Assembly: GCF_004151105.1 (NCBI RefSeq)
Contig: NZ_PHRF01000035.1
Span: 1-64,000, forward strand
Reading direction: 5' to 3'
Source: Streptomyces sp. L-9-10
GTDB lineage: Bacteria; Actinomycetota; Actinomycetes; Streptomycetales; Streptomycetaceae
Length of the DNA: 64,000 nt
Under the pieces are notes generated by a model. It ran no database searches. It was not told where the DNA came from and saw nothing but the letters and a program-made list of their open reading frames with translations. This document shows, piece after piece, positions 7,832 through 16,436 of this stretch. The number at the start of each line of letters is the position of its first letter. Positions within the stretch are counted from its first letter, which is position 1. The translations under genes were made by a program, and so were the position numbers.

Positions 7832-8733
7832 CCGCCGCTCTCTCCCTGGGGACATACCGCGTGCGTGCCGTCAGTCAGGCGGCACGCACCGCCCTGGCTG
7901 CCGGTAGCCCCTGGGTGGACACGGCACCGAACTACGCCCATGGCCGGGCTCATGAGGAGTTGCGCCCGGTTCTCGGGGAGTACCCGACCGTACGGGTAGC
8001 CACGAAGGCGGGGTTCTTCACAGCGGAGCAGGGCCGCACCGCCCTCGCTGAGGGTGTGCTGACCCGGGATGAGACGGCCGGTAGGCACAGCCTTGAACGG
8101 GACTTCGTTCGCTGGCAGACGGAGCACTCGTTGGCCGCGCTCGGCCGCGTGGACCTGGTGTTCGTGCATAACCCCGAGCACCACGGGCACGGCCTTGACC
8201 GTGCCGCTCTGCACTGGCGTGTGAGGGAAGCCTTCACCGCGCTGGAGGAGTTCGCCCACGCGGGCAGGATCGGCGGGTACGGCGTCGCCACATGGTCGGG
8301 CTTGCGCTCCGGAGCGTTCAGTGTTCCCGAGATGCTCGCGCTCGCCCGGCAGGCGGCCGGTTCCGCCGAGCATCACTTCACGGGCTTGCAGATGCCCGTG
8401 AGCCTGGTCATGGATGACCCCATCACACAGTCCCTGAACGGCGGTGGGCCGCTCGTGCAGGCGAAGGACGCCGGGCTGATCACGTTCGGCTCCGCTCCCC
8501 TGCACGGTGGCGAACTCCTCAATGCCATGACACCCGAACTGGTGAACCTCATCCGCCCCGGCCTGTCGCCCGCAGCCGCTGCCCTGCTGGCTGCTGGCTC
8601 GTGCCCTGGCCTAGATGTTGTCCTCACTTCCGCGAGCACCCGCGAACACTGGGACGATGCGGCAAAGGCTCTGGCTGCCCCGCTGACAGCCCAGGAACTG
8701 AGGAGGGTGACCGATGAACTCGCCGCTGAATAA
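7828..8733 (+). CDS. Aldo/keto reductase
   Basis: 301 aa, GTG start overlapping the oxygenase stop by 4 bp (GTGA). The catalytic tetrad is recognisable: Asp in WVDTAPNYAHG, Tyr in APNY, Lys in VATKAGF, His in VFVHNPEHH. The (beta/alpha)8 pattern runs to the C-terminus. AKRs reduce carbonyls with NADPH. Here it could act on an aldehyde or ketone made on the peptide or on a small substrate; no substrate is evident. It overlaps the next gene by 20 bp. Confidence 0.85.
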   Translation: MTAALSLGTYRVRAVSQAARTALAAGSPWVDTAPNYAHGRAHEELRPVLGEYPTVRVATKAGFFTAEQGRTALAEGVLTRDETAGRHSLERDFVRWQTEHSLAALGRVDLVFVHNPEHHGHGLDRAALHWRVREAFTALEEFAHAGRIGGYGVATWSGLRSGAFSVPEMLALARQAAGSAEHHFTGLQMPVSLVMDDPITQSLNGGGPLVQAKDAGLITFGSAPLHGGELLNAMTPELVNLIRPGLSPAAAALLAAGSCPGLDVVLTSASTREHWDDAAKALAAPLTAQELRRVTDELAAE

Positions 8734-9568
8734 GGACGTGCAGACCCTGATGGAGGCCGCCCACGACCGGGCTGCCAAAGCTCTGGGACTGACGTGCTCG
8801 GGTCCGCTGGCGTGGGGGTTCCTCGGCGTCACCCTTGGACGGCGGGCGGGTGACCGGTGGCTACGGGTGAGCAGGACGGCGAAGCGCAACGCGGGCAGGA
8901 AGCAGGGGGAGGGTGTCCTCGGGGCATCCCTGCTCGTGCCCGACGCTGTCCCGCGCCCGCGCCTGTACGAGGTGCACGACTGGACTGACGGGGAGTGGGC
9001 TTTCGAGGCGGAAGTCCTTGACTACGTTACGCAACCCATCGTGTCCCCGGACCGAGCCGACATCGACCACGACCCCGGCTTGCCCGACGAGTGGTGGGCG
9101 GACCTTCGCCAAGCCCTTGCCTTGCTCGCTGAAGCGGAGGGGGTGAAGGTCACCGTCCGGGACGGCTGGATCGAACGGGCCTTCCCCCAGTTCCTCGGCG
9201 TCCCGGCCCCCGCGAAGGTGGAGCGGGTGACCGGTCACGGTGACCTGCACTGGGGCAACCTCACCGCCGCACCCCTGTGCCTGCTGGACTGGGAGCGATG
9301 GGGACGGGTGCCCTTCGGCTACGACGCGGGACTCCTCCACGCCAACAGCCTGCTTGTTCCCGACGTAGCCGCCCGCATCCGCAAGGAGTTCGCGCCGGTC
9401 CTCGACACCCCCGCCGGCCGAATCGGGGAACTGGCAGCCCTGGCCGAGATGCTGCAAGCCGTAGCCCGTGGCTGGTACCCCGACCTTGCACCCCACCTCG
9501 TGGCCCGTGCAGAGGCGCTCACCGGAGTGCGCCCGCCCGTCCCGGTGCACTCCGAGGTGAGCGCCTGA
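8714..9568 (+). CDS. Aminoglycoside-phosphotransferase-fold kinase
   Basis: 284 aa. The catalytic loop, VTGHGDLHWGNLT, contains the HGDxxxxN Brenner motif, and LLDWERWG supplies the metal-binding Asp. The N-terminal lobe is small and lacks a clear Gly-rich loop, which is common in this superfamily. Family members phosphorylate small molecules, sugars or peptides; in lanthipeptide-like and thioamitide systems related folds activate Ser/Thr. The 20-bp overlap with the AKR puts it in the same operon, where the Ser-rich tail of the 45-aa peptide is a conceivable target. That link is inference. Confidence 0.8.
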   Translation: MNSPLNKDVQTLMEAAHDRAAKALGLTCSGPLAWGFLGVTLGRRAGDRWLRVSRTAKRNAGRKQGEGVLGASLLVPDAVPRPRLYEVHDWTDGEWAFEAEVLDYVTQPIVSPDRADIDHDPGLPDEWWADLRQALALLAEAEGVKVTVRDGWIERAFPQFLGVPAPAKVERVTGHGDLHWGNLTAAPLCLLDWERWGRVPFGYDAGLLHANSLLVPDVAARIRKEFAPVLDTPAGRIGELAALAEMLQAVARGWYPDLAPHLVARAEALTGVRPPVPVHSEVSA

Positions 9569-9607
9569 CTGCGCCCCTGTGCGCCTGTCTCAGGCGCTCT
9601 CACCGAT

Positions 9608-9946
9608 GTGCCGGTACAAAAGCGCACGGGAGGCAAAGAACCCGCGCTGGATGACCTGTCCGCCACCCTGCGTCAGATGCCACGGGGGCTCTCGGATGAG
9701 TACCTGGCGTTCCTCTCCGCCGTTTACGTCCGCGTGGTGGAGGTCGGGCAACGCGCCCCGATCCAGGACCTTGAACAGGTCACGGGAACCAAACAGGCCA
9801 CCCTCAAAGGGCACCTCCGAGCCGCACGCCAGCGCGGGTTTCTGACCAAGGTCGAGGGCAAGGCCGGGGGCCAGCTCACGGACAAGGCCCACAACATCCT
9901 CAAGAGGATTCAACCCGGCGGCACGACCGCCGAGGACGCCCGATAG
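9608..9946 (+). CDS. Small winged-helix-like protein next to the integrase
   Basis: 112 aa, GTG start at 9608. The middle and C-terminal part (LEQVTGTKQATLKGHLRAAR, then RGFLTKVEG and LTDKAHNIL) looks like a winged helix with recognition helix and wing. It lies 31 bp before the integrase remnant on the same strand. In such elements this position often holds an excision or replication regulator, but no known excisionase family is recognised. The start is uncertain because no good ribosome site is visible. Confidence 0.6.
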   Translation: MPVQKRTGGKEPALDDLSATLRQMPRGLSDEYLAFLSAVYVRVVEVGQRAPIQDLEQVTGTKQATLKGHLRAARQRGFLTKVEGKAGGQLTDKAHNILKRIQPGGTTAEDAR

Positions 9947-9977
9947 CAACCGCGAAGGATAAGGGGGAAGTAGCCGG

Positions 9978-10752
9978 GTGGCCAAACGTGGCAACGGGCT
10001 CGGCGGGACTCCAGTGGAGATTCCGCGTACGGGCAGAGCGAACACCTGGGGCGTGCGTACGCCCCTGCACTTCAACAAGGCGACAGGGAAGCGGGAGCGC
10101 TACTGGATAGGCAACCGGGCCTGTGACGGGGGGCCTGACCCCCCACTGTCTTCGGGACGCCCCGCTGTGGACCGTGTACGCCGCTACCGGCGTGCGCCGC
10201 AGCGAGGCGCTCGGCATGAAGTGGTCCCTCGTGAACTGGGATGCGGGATCCATCGAACTCGGTTGGGTCGTGGTCGAGGAGGGCAACACCTACCGGCTGC
10301 GCAAGCTCACCAAGGACGGCGACGACAACGCCGTCATCTACGTGGACCAGTCCGTGATGAACGTCCTGAAGTGGCAGAGGGAACGCCAGAACGCGGAGCG
10401 GGAACGGCTCGGCTCCGCGTGGGTGGACAGTGATCTCGTCTTCGCCCGCGACGGCTTCAAGCTGTACCGGAGTGAGGCGGGCGGACCGCAGGACCCCGAG
10501 AAGGTTTCGGCACGCTGGCGCACCCTCCGGACGCGCCTGCACCTGCCGGAGGACTTCCGGATTCACGACTGGAGGCACAGCAAGGTCACGAACGACCTGG
10601 AGGCCGGGGAGAACCCCGTAGAGGTCTCCGCGAACGTCCGGCACCATTCGCCGGGCTACACCATGGCCCGGTACGGGCACTCACGTAAGGACGGAGCGCG
10701 GCGGCTGGCCGCTTCCGGAGCGGGCCGACTCGGCCTGTCATCCCTGGTCTGA
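9978..10752 (+). pseudogene. Tyrosine-recombinase integrase with internal deletion
   Basis: The first about 45 codons from GTG 9978 (GTPVEIPRTGRANTWGVRTP, then GKRERYWIG) match the N-terminus of actinomycete tRNA-site integrases. The frame then fails near 10113. The catalytic domain resumes in another frame at about 10145 (LWTVYAATGVRRSEALGMKW) and runs to the stop. Catalytic Arg (GVRRSE), His/Arg (HDWRHS), His (RHHSP) and Tyr (MARYGH) remain. The central SAM-like core-binding domain, roughly 150 residues or more, is missing, with a frame change at the junction. Integration activity is therefore unlikely. Confidence 0.8.
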
Positions 10753-10792
10753 CCTGGGGATTCGCCCGGCTGTTGGTCACGTGGTTGGTCAC
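10749..10792. repeat. Right-end motif and arm-type sites of the element
   Basis: 10749-10772 is nearly identical to 4109-4131, and GTTGGTCAC occurs at 10772-10780 and 10784-10792. They overlap the integrase stop region and lie 49-92 bp from the att core. The matching copies at the left end support a role in recombination. Confidence 0.6.
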
Positions 10793-10815
10793 GCCACAGC
10801 CCGAGAAACAGAAAA

Positions 10816-10834
10816 ACCCCAGATCAACTGGGGT
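10816..10834 (-). terminator. Terminator of tRNA-Leu supplied by the element
   Basis: ACCCCAG (10816-10822) pairs with CTGGGGT (10828-10834), with a 5-base loop. On the minus strand the stem is followed by TTTTTC. It lies directly beyond the tRNA CCA end, so the element brought its own terminator with the replacement tRNA 3' end. Confidence 0.7.
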
Positions 10835-10840
10835 CTCTGC

Positions 10841-10864
10841 TGGTGTCCGAGGGGGGACTTGAAC
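10841..10864 (-). repeat. Right att site within tRNA-Leu
   Basis: The 24 bp at the 3' end of the tRNA, identical to 4055-4078. The attP of the element supplied this part so that the tRNA remains functional after integration. Confidence 0.85.
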
Positions 10865-10928
10865 CCCCACGCCCGATAAAGGGCACTAGCACCTCAAGCT
10901 AGCGCGTCTGCCATTCCGCCACCCGGAC
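10841..10928 (-). tRNA. tRNA-Leu (anticodon GAG)
   Basis: 88 nt including an encoded CCA. The acceptor 5' strand GTCCGGG pairs with the 3' strand (one G-U). The D-arm, the anticodon stem CTAGC/GCTAG with loop TTGAGGT, a long class-II variable arm and the T-arm loop TTCAAGT are all present. The anticodon GAG reads CUC/CUU leucine codons. Its 3' 24 nt come from the integrated element. Confidence 0.95.
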
Positions 10929-11143
10929 GAGTGGTCTCACCGCAGTGTGTATCCGCGGCGACAAGGACAACGATACCAGGGGATCGAGGTGGCTCTCACC
11001 CGTATATCCGGTGGTCAGGGCTCCGTGGCCGGCCACCCTCCGGAGCCTCGGACCCCCTGCGCGGGGTGCCCCGAGGGGGTCTGTACGGAACGTCGCCAAC
11101 CCGGCACGGACCGTCGCCACGACGGGGAACCGAGCGAGGAGGG

Positions 11144-11188
11144 GGTGCCGAGCGCTCCCCGCCGGGGGGACCGGGAGCGCTCGGCACC
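11144..11188 (-). terminator. Strong hairpin after the aldehyde dehydrogenase gene
   Basis: A 16-bp perfect stem (11144-11159 with 11173-11188) and a 13-base loop, starting 8 bp after the stop codon at 11196 on the minus strand. There is no U-tract, as is common in Streptomyces. Confidence 0.75.
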
Positions 11189-11195
11189 GTAGGGG

Positions 11196-12752
11196 TTATG
11201 GCATCAGGTGGTAGTCCGGGAAGTTGCCCGGCGGGCGCTCTCCCGAGGGGCCGTCCGTCACCGCTCGTACGAGCAGCTCACCGCCGACGAACGCGCCGCG
11301 CCAGGAGTGGCCGAAGCCGCCGAAGAGCTCGTCGCGGTCCCCGCGGGAGCGGGGTTTGCCGTGGCCGGTCTTGAAAGCGCGGATCTGCGGGAAGAGCCGC
11401 GCGTAGGTGGCCGGGTCGTCGGTGGAGAGGGTCGCGACGAGGGCGCCGTTCGAGGCGTTCATCGCGGCCAGCAGTTCCGCCTCCGTGTCGACCAGGACGA
11501 TGGTGTCGACCGGGCCGAAGGGTTCCGCGTGGTGCAGCGGCGAGGACGGGGGCGGGTTGAGCAGTGTGACGGGCGGGAGATAGGCGCTGGTGTCCTGGCC
11601 GGGCAGGAACAGTCCTTCTTCCAGTGCTCCCTGGTGCAGCGGGACGGCGCCGCGGCTGATCGCCTCGGACACCTGGTCGTTCAGTTCCTTGGCCTTGGCC
11701 GCGTTGATGAGCGGTCCGAAGTCCAGTTCCGGGAGCGGGTCGCCGGGGCGCTCGACCGCAAGAGGGTGACCCAGGCGGATGGAGCGTACGGCGGGAAGAT
11801 ACGCGGCCAGGAAGTCCGCGAAGAGCGAGCGCTGGACCACGAAGCGCGGGTACGCCGTGCAGCGCTGCTTGCCGTAGTCGAAGAGTTTGGGGATGACTCC
11901 GGTCAGTGAGGGCCAGTCGCTGAAGTTCCAGATGCCCCAGGTGTTCAGGCCCTCCTGTTCGAGGATATGCCGTTTGCCCAGGTCAGCGACTGCGGTGGCG
12001 ATCCTGGCGCCGGTGTCGCGGCCTCCGACGAAGGAGACGCAGCCGATCTCGGGCGCGCGCACGAGCGCCTCGGAGAGTTCGCCGCCGCTGCCGCTGACCA
12101 GCGTGAGGGGGATGCCCTCGCGGACGGCGAGCGCGCAGGCCAGGGTCAGACAGGCCACTCCCCCGTCGGTCGGCGCCTTGGCGATCACCGCGTTGCCGGC
12201 CAGGGCCTGCACCAGCATCGCGTGGATCAGGACGGACATCGGATAGTTCCAGCTGGCGATGTTGGAGACGGGGCCCGCCAGCGGGGTCCTGTCCGCCAGC
12301 ATCGGTTCGACACCGTCCACGTACCAGCGCACACCGTCGATCGCGCGATCGACGTCGGCCTGGGCGAGCCGCCACGGCTTGCCGATCTCCCAGACGAGGA
12401 GGAGGGCGAGCAGTTCACGGTGTTCGGTGAGCGCGTCGAGCGTGGCCGTCACACGGGCCTTGCGCTCGGCCAGCGGGACATCGCGCCAGGCGCGGTGGGC
12501 GTCCAGGCAGGCGCGCACCGCCTGCTGGGCGGTTTCGGAGTCGAGTCGGGGCGGGCCCGCGATGGGGCTGCCGTCGACCGGGCTGGTGGCGGGCACCGCA
12601 CGGCCGTCGGACTGCCAGGCGGCGGCCCAGAGGTTGCGCACACGGTCGTCCTCGAACGCCTCGGGGGCCACCGCGAGGCAGCGCGCCCAGGCGTCCGACC
12701 AGGCTGTGCCCGGCTTGAGTATCAGGTGGGGTGTGGTGAGGGTGGGTGCCAT
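11196..12752 (-). CDS. Aldehyde dehydrogenase family protein
   Basis: 518 aa, MAPTLTTP start with GGAG 7-8 bp upstream. It has the ALDH fold with catalytic Cys in GKQRCTAYPRF, the general-base Glu in LEQEGLN (usually LELGG), EPFGPV, and the C-terminal GFGHSWRG. Only the segment after the Glu is atypical. It oxidises an aldehyde to acid or acyl-CoA with NAD(P). It lies next to the SucCD-like genes and the oxalate CoA-transferase, so a C2 aldehyde such as glyoxylate is a reasonable guess, not shown. It is 93 bp downstream of sucD on the same strand. Confidence 0.85.
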   Translation of the reverse strand: MAPTLTTPHLILKPGTAWSDAWARCLAVAPEAFEDDRVRNLWAAAWQSDGRAVPATSPVDGSPIAGPPRLDSETAQQAVRACLDAHRAWRDVPLAERKARVTATLDALTEHRELLALLLVWEIGKPWRLAQADVDRAIDGVRWYVDGVEPMLADRTPLAGPVSNIASWNYPMSVLIHAMLVQALAGNAVIAKAPTDGGVACLTLACALAVREGIPLTLVSGSGGELSEALVRAPEIGCVSFVGGRDTGARIATAVADLGKRHILEQEGLNTWGIWNFSDWPSLTGVIPKLFDYGKQRCTAYPRFVVQRSLFADFLAAYLPAVRSIRLGHPLAVERPGDPLPELDFGPLINAAKAKELNDQVSEAISRGAVPLHQGALEEGLFLPGQDTSAYLPPVTLLNPPPSSPLHHAEPFGPVDTIVLVDTEAELLAAMNASNGALVATLSTDDPATYARLFPQIRAFKTGHGKPRSRGDRDELFGGFGHSWRGAFVGGELLVRAVTDGPSGERPPGNFPDYHLMP

Positions 12753-12845
12753 TGAGGGTCTCCGCTCTAGAGGGGCGGGAGTTGCATGGCTCGGCTCTCG
12801 TCCGAAGTGAATCGTGAACCGGATGGGGGGAGGCACACACTCCCT

Positions 12846-13781
12846 TCAATTATGAGCGACGTCACGTGACGTCGCGAGGTGGTCGAGCACCAGCCGCGCG
12901 GTCTCCGAGGGGGTCGAGCCGACCCGCACGCCGACCGCCTCCAATGCCTTCTTCTTGGCCTCCGCGGTGCCGGAGGAACCGGAGACGATCGCGCCGGCGT
13001 GTCCCATCGTCTTGCCTTCCGGCGCGGTGAATCCGGCGATGTAGCCGATGACCGGCTTGGTGACGCGCTCGGCTATGTAGGCCGCCGCGCGTTCCTCCGC
13101 GTCGCCGCCGATCTCCCCGATGAGAACGATCAGTTCTGTGTCCGGGTCGTTCTCGAAGGCGGCGAGGCAGTCGATATGGGTGGTGCCCACGACGGGGTCG
13201 CCGCCGATGCCGACCGCAGAGGAGAAGCCGGTCTCCCGCAGCTCGTACATGAGCTGGTAGGTCAGGGTGCCGGACTTGGAGACGAGTCCGATCCGGCCGG
13301 GCTCGGCGGCGATGTCCGCCGGGATGATGCCGGCGTTGGACTGCCCGGGGCTGATCAGTCCGGGACAGTTGGGGCCGACGATCCTGGTGCCGCGCTCCCT
13401 GGCGTACGCCTGGAAGGCGACGGCGTCATGGACGGGGATGCCCTCGGTGATCACGACGGCGAGCCCGATCCCGGCGTCCACGGCCTCGATGACCGCGGCC
13501 TTGGCGAACGGCGGCGGTACGAAGACGACGGTGACGTCCGCGCCCGTCGCCGCCATGCCCTCGCCCACCGAGCCGAAGACGGGGACGACCCGGGGTGCGC
13601 CTCCCCGGCCCTCGGGACCGTCGGAGACGTCGAACTCGACGGTGCGGCCCGCCTTGCGCGGGTTGACGCCGCCGACGATGTCGGTCCCGGCGGCGAGCAT
13701 CCGCCGGGTGTGTTTCATGCCCTCGCCGCCGGTCATGCCCTGGACGAGGACCTTGCTCTCCTTGGTCAGGAAGATCGCCAT
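12846..13781 (-). CDS. sucD: Succinyl-CoA ligase alpha-subunit-like protein
   Basis: 311 aa. It has the CoA-binding Rossmann region at the N-terminus ([11 protein letters not shown]), the [10 protein letters not shown] segment, and the phosphorylated active-site His in [12 protein letters not shown]. With the beta-like subunit just upstream it should form an ADP/GDP-linked acyl-CoA ligase. Being divergent from the oxalate CoA-transferase, it may recycle succinyl-CoA or formyl-CoA rather than serve the TCA cycle; malate-CoA ligases belong to the same family. It is 36 bp downstream of the beta gene, so they form an operon. Confidence 0.85.
   Translation of the reverse strand: MAIFLTKESKVLVQGMTGGEGMKHTRRMLAAGTDIVGGVNPRKAGRTVEFDVSDGPEGRGGAPRVVPVFGSVGEGMAATGADVTVVFVPPPFAKAAVIEAVDAGIGLAVVITEGIPVHDAVAFQAYARERGTRIVGPNCPGLISPGQSNAGIIPADIAAEPGRIGLVSKSGTLTYQLMYELRETGFSSAVGIGGDPVVGTTHIDCLAAFENDPDTELIVLIGEIGGDAEERAAAYIAERVTKPVIGYIAGFTAPEGKTMGHAGAIVSGSSGTAEAKKKALEAVGVRVGSTPSETARLVLDHLATSRDVAHN
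12856..12875. repeat. 20-bp perfect palindrome
   Basis: GCGACGTCACGTGACGTCGC, perfectly self-complementary, inside the last codons of the sucD-like gene and about 100 bp upstream of the aldehyde dehydrogenase start. It could be an operator for that gene or a short hairpin. The central CACGTG is a common protein-binding core. Confidence 0.5.
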
Positions 13782-13817
13782 GGTCTGTCGCTCCCTTGTC
13801 CGGCGTCTGTCCGACGC

Positions 13818-14951
13818 CTATCCGACATTCGCCAGTACGGCGGCCTGCCGGGCCGCCCCGTCCATGGTGGTGACCTGTTCCACGAGTGGATGCGCGCGGT
13901 CCGCGAGGATCGCGCGGCCACGGGCCGCGTTGTTGCCGTCGAGGCGCACCACGAGCGGCTTGGTCAGCCGCACGGAGTCCAGGGCCTGGACGATGCCCTC
14001 GGCGACGGCGTCGCAGGCCGTGATGCCGCCGAAGACGTTCACGAACACGGACGTGACCGCCGGGTCGGAGAGGATGACGGACAGGCCGTCCGCCATCACC
14101 TGGGCGGACGCCCCTCCCCCGATGTCGAGGAAGTTGGCGGGGCGCGCGCCGCAGCCGGCGACCACGTCGAGGGTGGACATGACGAGGCCGGCGCCGTTGC
14201 CGATGACGCCCACCTCGCCGTCGAGCTTCACGTAGTTGAGCCCCTTGGCCGCCGCGGTGGCTTCCAGCGGGTCGGCGTGTTCGTCGCTCTCACGGTCGCC
14301 CCAACGCGATTGGCGGAAGCGAGCGTTGTCGTCAAGTGTGATTTTGCCGTCGAGGGCGAGAATCAGCCCATCTTCGGTACGGACCAATGGGTTGACTTCG
14401 ACCAGAAGGGCGTCCTCCCGGACCATCACCCGCCACAGAGCCTGGAGTACGGGGACGGTCTCGGGCGGTAGCTGAGCGGCCTTCGCGATCTCCGCCGCCT
14501 TTGCTTCCGTGACCCCTTCCGCGGGGTCCACGGGGATCCGCGCAACCGCCTCCGGGCGGCTGTGCGCGATCTCCTCGATCTCCATGCCGCCCTCGGCCGA
14601 GGCGATCGCGAGGAAGGTGCCCGCTGCCCGGTCGAGGACGTAGGAGACGTAGAACTCCGATGCGATATGCACTGGTTGAGCGAGCATCACCTTCCTGACG
14701 ACGTGGCCCTTGATGGTCATGCCAAGGATCTGACGGGCTGTCAATTCGGCTGCCGCCGGGTCGATCGCGAGCTTCACTCCGCCCGCTTTGCCCCGGCCTC
14801 CGGTCTTCACCTGGGCCTTGACGACCACCCGGCCACCGAGCCGTTCCGCGGCGAACCGGGCCTCCCTCGCCAGCTCCACCACTTCGGCCTCCGGCACCGC
14901 GATGCCATGGTCCGCGAAGAGTTCCCTTGCTTGGTGCTCGTACAGATCCAT
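13818..14951 (-). CDS. sucC: Succinyl-CoA ligase beta-subunit-like protein (ATP-grasp)
   Basis: 377 aa, starting [12 protein letters not shown] as SucC proteins do; the GGGAG ribosome site is well placed. It has the ATP-grasp N-terminal domain ([19 protein letters not shown]) and the C-terminal CoA-ligase domain with [17 protein letters not shown]. It forms the catalytic partner of the downstream alpha subunit. Its promoter shares a divergent region with frc that carries the ACTGTA-type operators, which makes a dedicated role in oxalate or formyl-CoA metabolism likely. Substrate specificity cannot be read from the sequence. Confidence 0.87.
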   Translation of the reverse strand: MDLYEHQARELFADHGIAVPEAEVVELAREARFAAERLGGRVVVKAQVKTGGRGKAGGVKLAIDPAAAELTARQILGMTIKGHVVRKVMLAQPVHIASEFYVSYVLDRAAGTFLAIASAEGGMEIEEIAHSRPEAVARIPVDPAEGVTEAKAAEIAKAAQLPPETVPVLQALWRVMVREDALLVEVNPLVRTEDGLILALDGKITLDDNARFRQSRWGDRESDEHADPLEATAAAKGLNYVKLDGEVGVIGNGAGLVMSTLDVVAGCGARPANFLDIGGGASAQVMADGLSVILSDPAVTSVFVNVFGGITACDAVAEGIVQALDSVRLTKPLVVRLDGNNAARGRAILADRAHPLVEQVTTMDGAARQAAVLANVG

Positions 14952-15018
14952 GCCGGCTCCCTTTTTGACGAAAGTGCCGCACGCCCCCTGGACACCATCC
15001 ACTGGATGCGGGATAACA

Positions 15019-15052
15019 AGCTTCATACAGTATTCGTCGACTGTATGCAATG
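15019..15052. promoter_or_regulatory. GntR-type operator pair between sucC and frc
   Basis: Two back-to-back copies of the shared motif: ACTGTATGAAGCT on the minus strand (15019-15031) and ACTGTATGCAATG on the plus strand (15040-15052). Their CATACAGT and ACTGTATG cores form a perfect 8-bp inverted repeat with an 8-bp spacer. They lie 68-101 bp upstream of sucC and 117-150 bp upstream of frc, so one bound regulator could control both. Confidence 0.7.
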
Positions 15053-15168
15053 TACCGAGAGGGCGACAGCCCTCCCCTATGCGAAGGGACAGGGGCCTCC
15101 TCATGCCGACCGAAGCGCACGCCCCCGTACCCATGGACCAGACCAGGTACAAGAAGAGGAGCCCCTCC

Positions 15169-16434
15169 ATGCCCCAGGCTCTTGAGACCCCTCGGACCAC
15201 CGCGTCGGCCAAGGCACTGTCCGGCGTACGGGTACTGGACATGACGCATGTTCAGTCCGGCCCCTCCGCCACCCAGTTGCTCGGCTGGCTCGGCGCGGAC
15301 GTGCTGAAGGTCGAGGCTCCGACCGGCGACATCACCCGTAAGCAGCTGCGCGACATCCCCGATGTCGACTCGCTGTACTTCACGATGCTCAACTGCAACA
15401 AGCGGTCCGTCACCCTCAACACCAAGACCGGGCGCGGCAAGGAGATCCTCACCGAGCTGATCCGCCGCTCCGATGTCATGGTGGAGAACTTCGGCCCCGG
15501 CGCCGTGGACCGTATGGGGTTCACCTGGGAACGCATCCAGGAGATCAACCCGCGGATCGTCTACGCCTCCATCAAGGGCTTCGGCGAGGGTCCGTACACC
15601 AACTTCAAGGCGTACGAGGTCGTCGCGCAGGCCATGGGCGGCTCGATGACCACCACGGGGTTCGAGGACGGGCCCCCGCTCGCCACCGGCGCGCAGATAG
15701 GCGACTCGGGCACCGGCATCCACGCCGTCGCCGGCATACTCGCCGCGCTCTTCCAGCGTGAGCACACCGGACGCGGCCAGCGTGTCAATGTCGCGATGCA
15801 GCACGCCGTGCTCAACCTCTGCCGCGTCAAGCTCCGCGACCAGCAGCGGCTGGCGCACGGACCGCTCGCGGAGTACCCCAACGAGGACTTCGGCGACGAC
15901 GTGCCGCGCAGCGGCAACGCGAGCGGCGGCGGACAGCCCGGCTGGGCCGTCAGATGCGCGCCGGGCGGCCCCAACGACTATGTGTATGTGATCGTCCAGC
16001 CGGTCGGCTGGCGGCCGGTCACCGAGCTGATGGGCCGGCCCGAGCTGGCGGACGACCCCGAGTGGGCGACCCCGGAGGCCCGGCTGCCCAAGCTCGGCAA
16101 GATGTTCCAGCTCATCGAGGAGTGGACGAGCACGATCCCCAAGTGGGAGGTGCTGGAGAAGCTCAACGCCCACAACATCCCGTGCGGACCGATCCTCTCC
16201 ACCAAGGAGATCATCGAGGACGCCTCCCTGGCGGCCAACGAGATGGTCGTCGAGGTCCCGCACCCCCAGCGCGGCACGTTCACCACGGTCGGCAATCCGC
16301 TGAAGCTCTCCGACTCCCCTGTCGACGTGGTCACTTCACCCCTTCTCGGTGAGCACAACGAAGAGGTGTACGTCGGCGAGCTGGGGCTCGACGCCGAGGA
16401 ACTGCGCCTGCTCAAAACGGACGGAGTCATCTAG
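15169..16434 (+). CDS. frc: Formyl-CoA:oxalate CoA-transferase family (class III CoA-transferase)
   Basis: 421 aa, close to the 428 aa of the Oxalobacter enzyme. The ATG at 15169 has GAGGAG 7 bp upstream. The N-terminal [15 protein letters not shown] and GADVLKVE are class III signatures. Asp179 in QIGDSGTG matches the catalytic Asp, and G253-G254-G255-Q256 matches the glycine loop that clamps oxalate intermediates in Frc. It moves CoA from a donor (formyl-CoA, succinyl-CoA or acetyl-CoA in relatives) to oxalate. It is followed after 2 bp by an acyl-CoA ligase and then by two oxalate/formate-type carriers. Confidence 0.88.
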   Translation: MPQALETPRTTASAKALSGVRVLDMTHVQSGPSATQLLGWLGADVLKVEAPTGDITRKQLRDIPDVDSLYFTMLNCNKRSVTLNTKTGRGKEILTELIRRSDVMVENFGPGAVDRMGFTWERIQEINPRIVYASIKGFGEGPYTNFKAYEVVAQAMGGSMTTTGFEDGPPLATGAQIGDSGTGIHAVAGILAALFQREHTGRGQRVNVAMQHAVLNLCRVKLRDQQRLAHGPLAEYPNEDFGDDVPRSGNASGGGQPGWAVRCAPGGPNDYVYVIVQPVGWRPVTELMGRPELADDPEWATPEARLPKLGKMFQLIEEWTSTIPKWEVLEKLNAHNIPCGPILSTKEIIEDASLAANEMVVEVPHPQRGTFTTVGNPLKLSDSPVDVVTSPLLGEHNEEVYVGELGLDAEELRLLKTDGVI

Positions 16435-16436
16435 CG

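Larger units (their letters stand above)
4055..10864. mobile_element. 6.8-kb tRNA-Leu integrated element with damaged integrase
   Basis: The segment is bounded by a 24-bp perfect direct repeat (4055-4078 and 10841-10864) that equals the 3' end of tRNA-Leu(GAG). The tRNA is complete at the right end, and a tyrosine-integrase gene sits directly inside that end, the usual layout of actinomycete integrative elements. Both ends carry paired GTTGGTCAC repeats and a shared 23-24-bp motif. Codon use inside, especially at 4.6-6.1 kb, is visibly less GC-biased than the flanks. No replication, excision or transfer gene is recognisable and the integrase is internally deleted, so the element is probably fixed in place. 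Confidence 0.85.

Noticed and set aside
8714..9568. Aminoglycoside resistance gene
   Set aside because: It shares only the APH fold; the operon context points to another substrate.
12846..14951. sucCD as the TCA-cycle succinyl-CoA ligase
   Set aside because: Position opposite frc and the shared operator point to a dedicated copy; a housekeeping pair probably lies elsewhere. Cannot be proven from this window.
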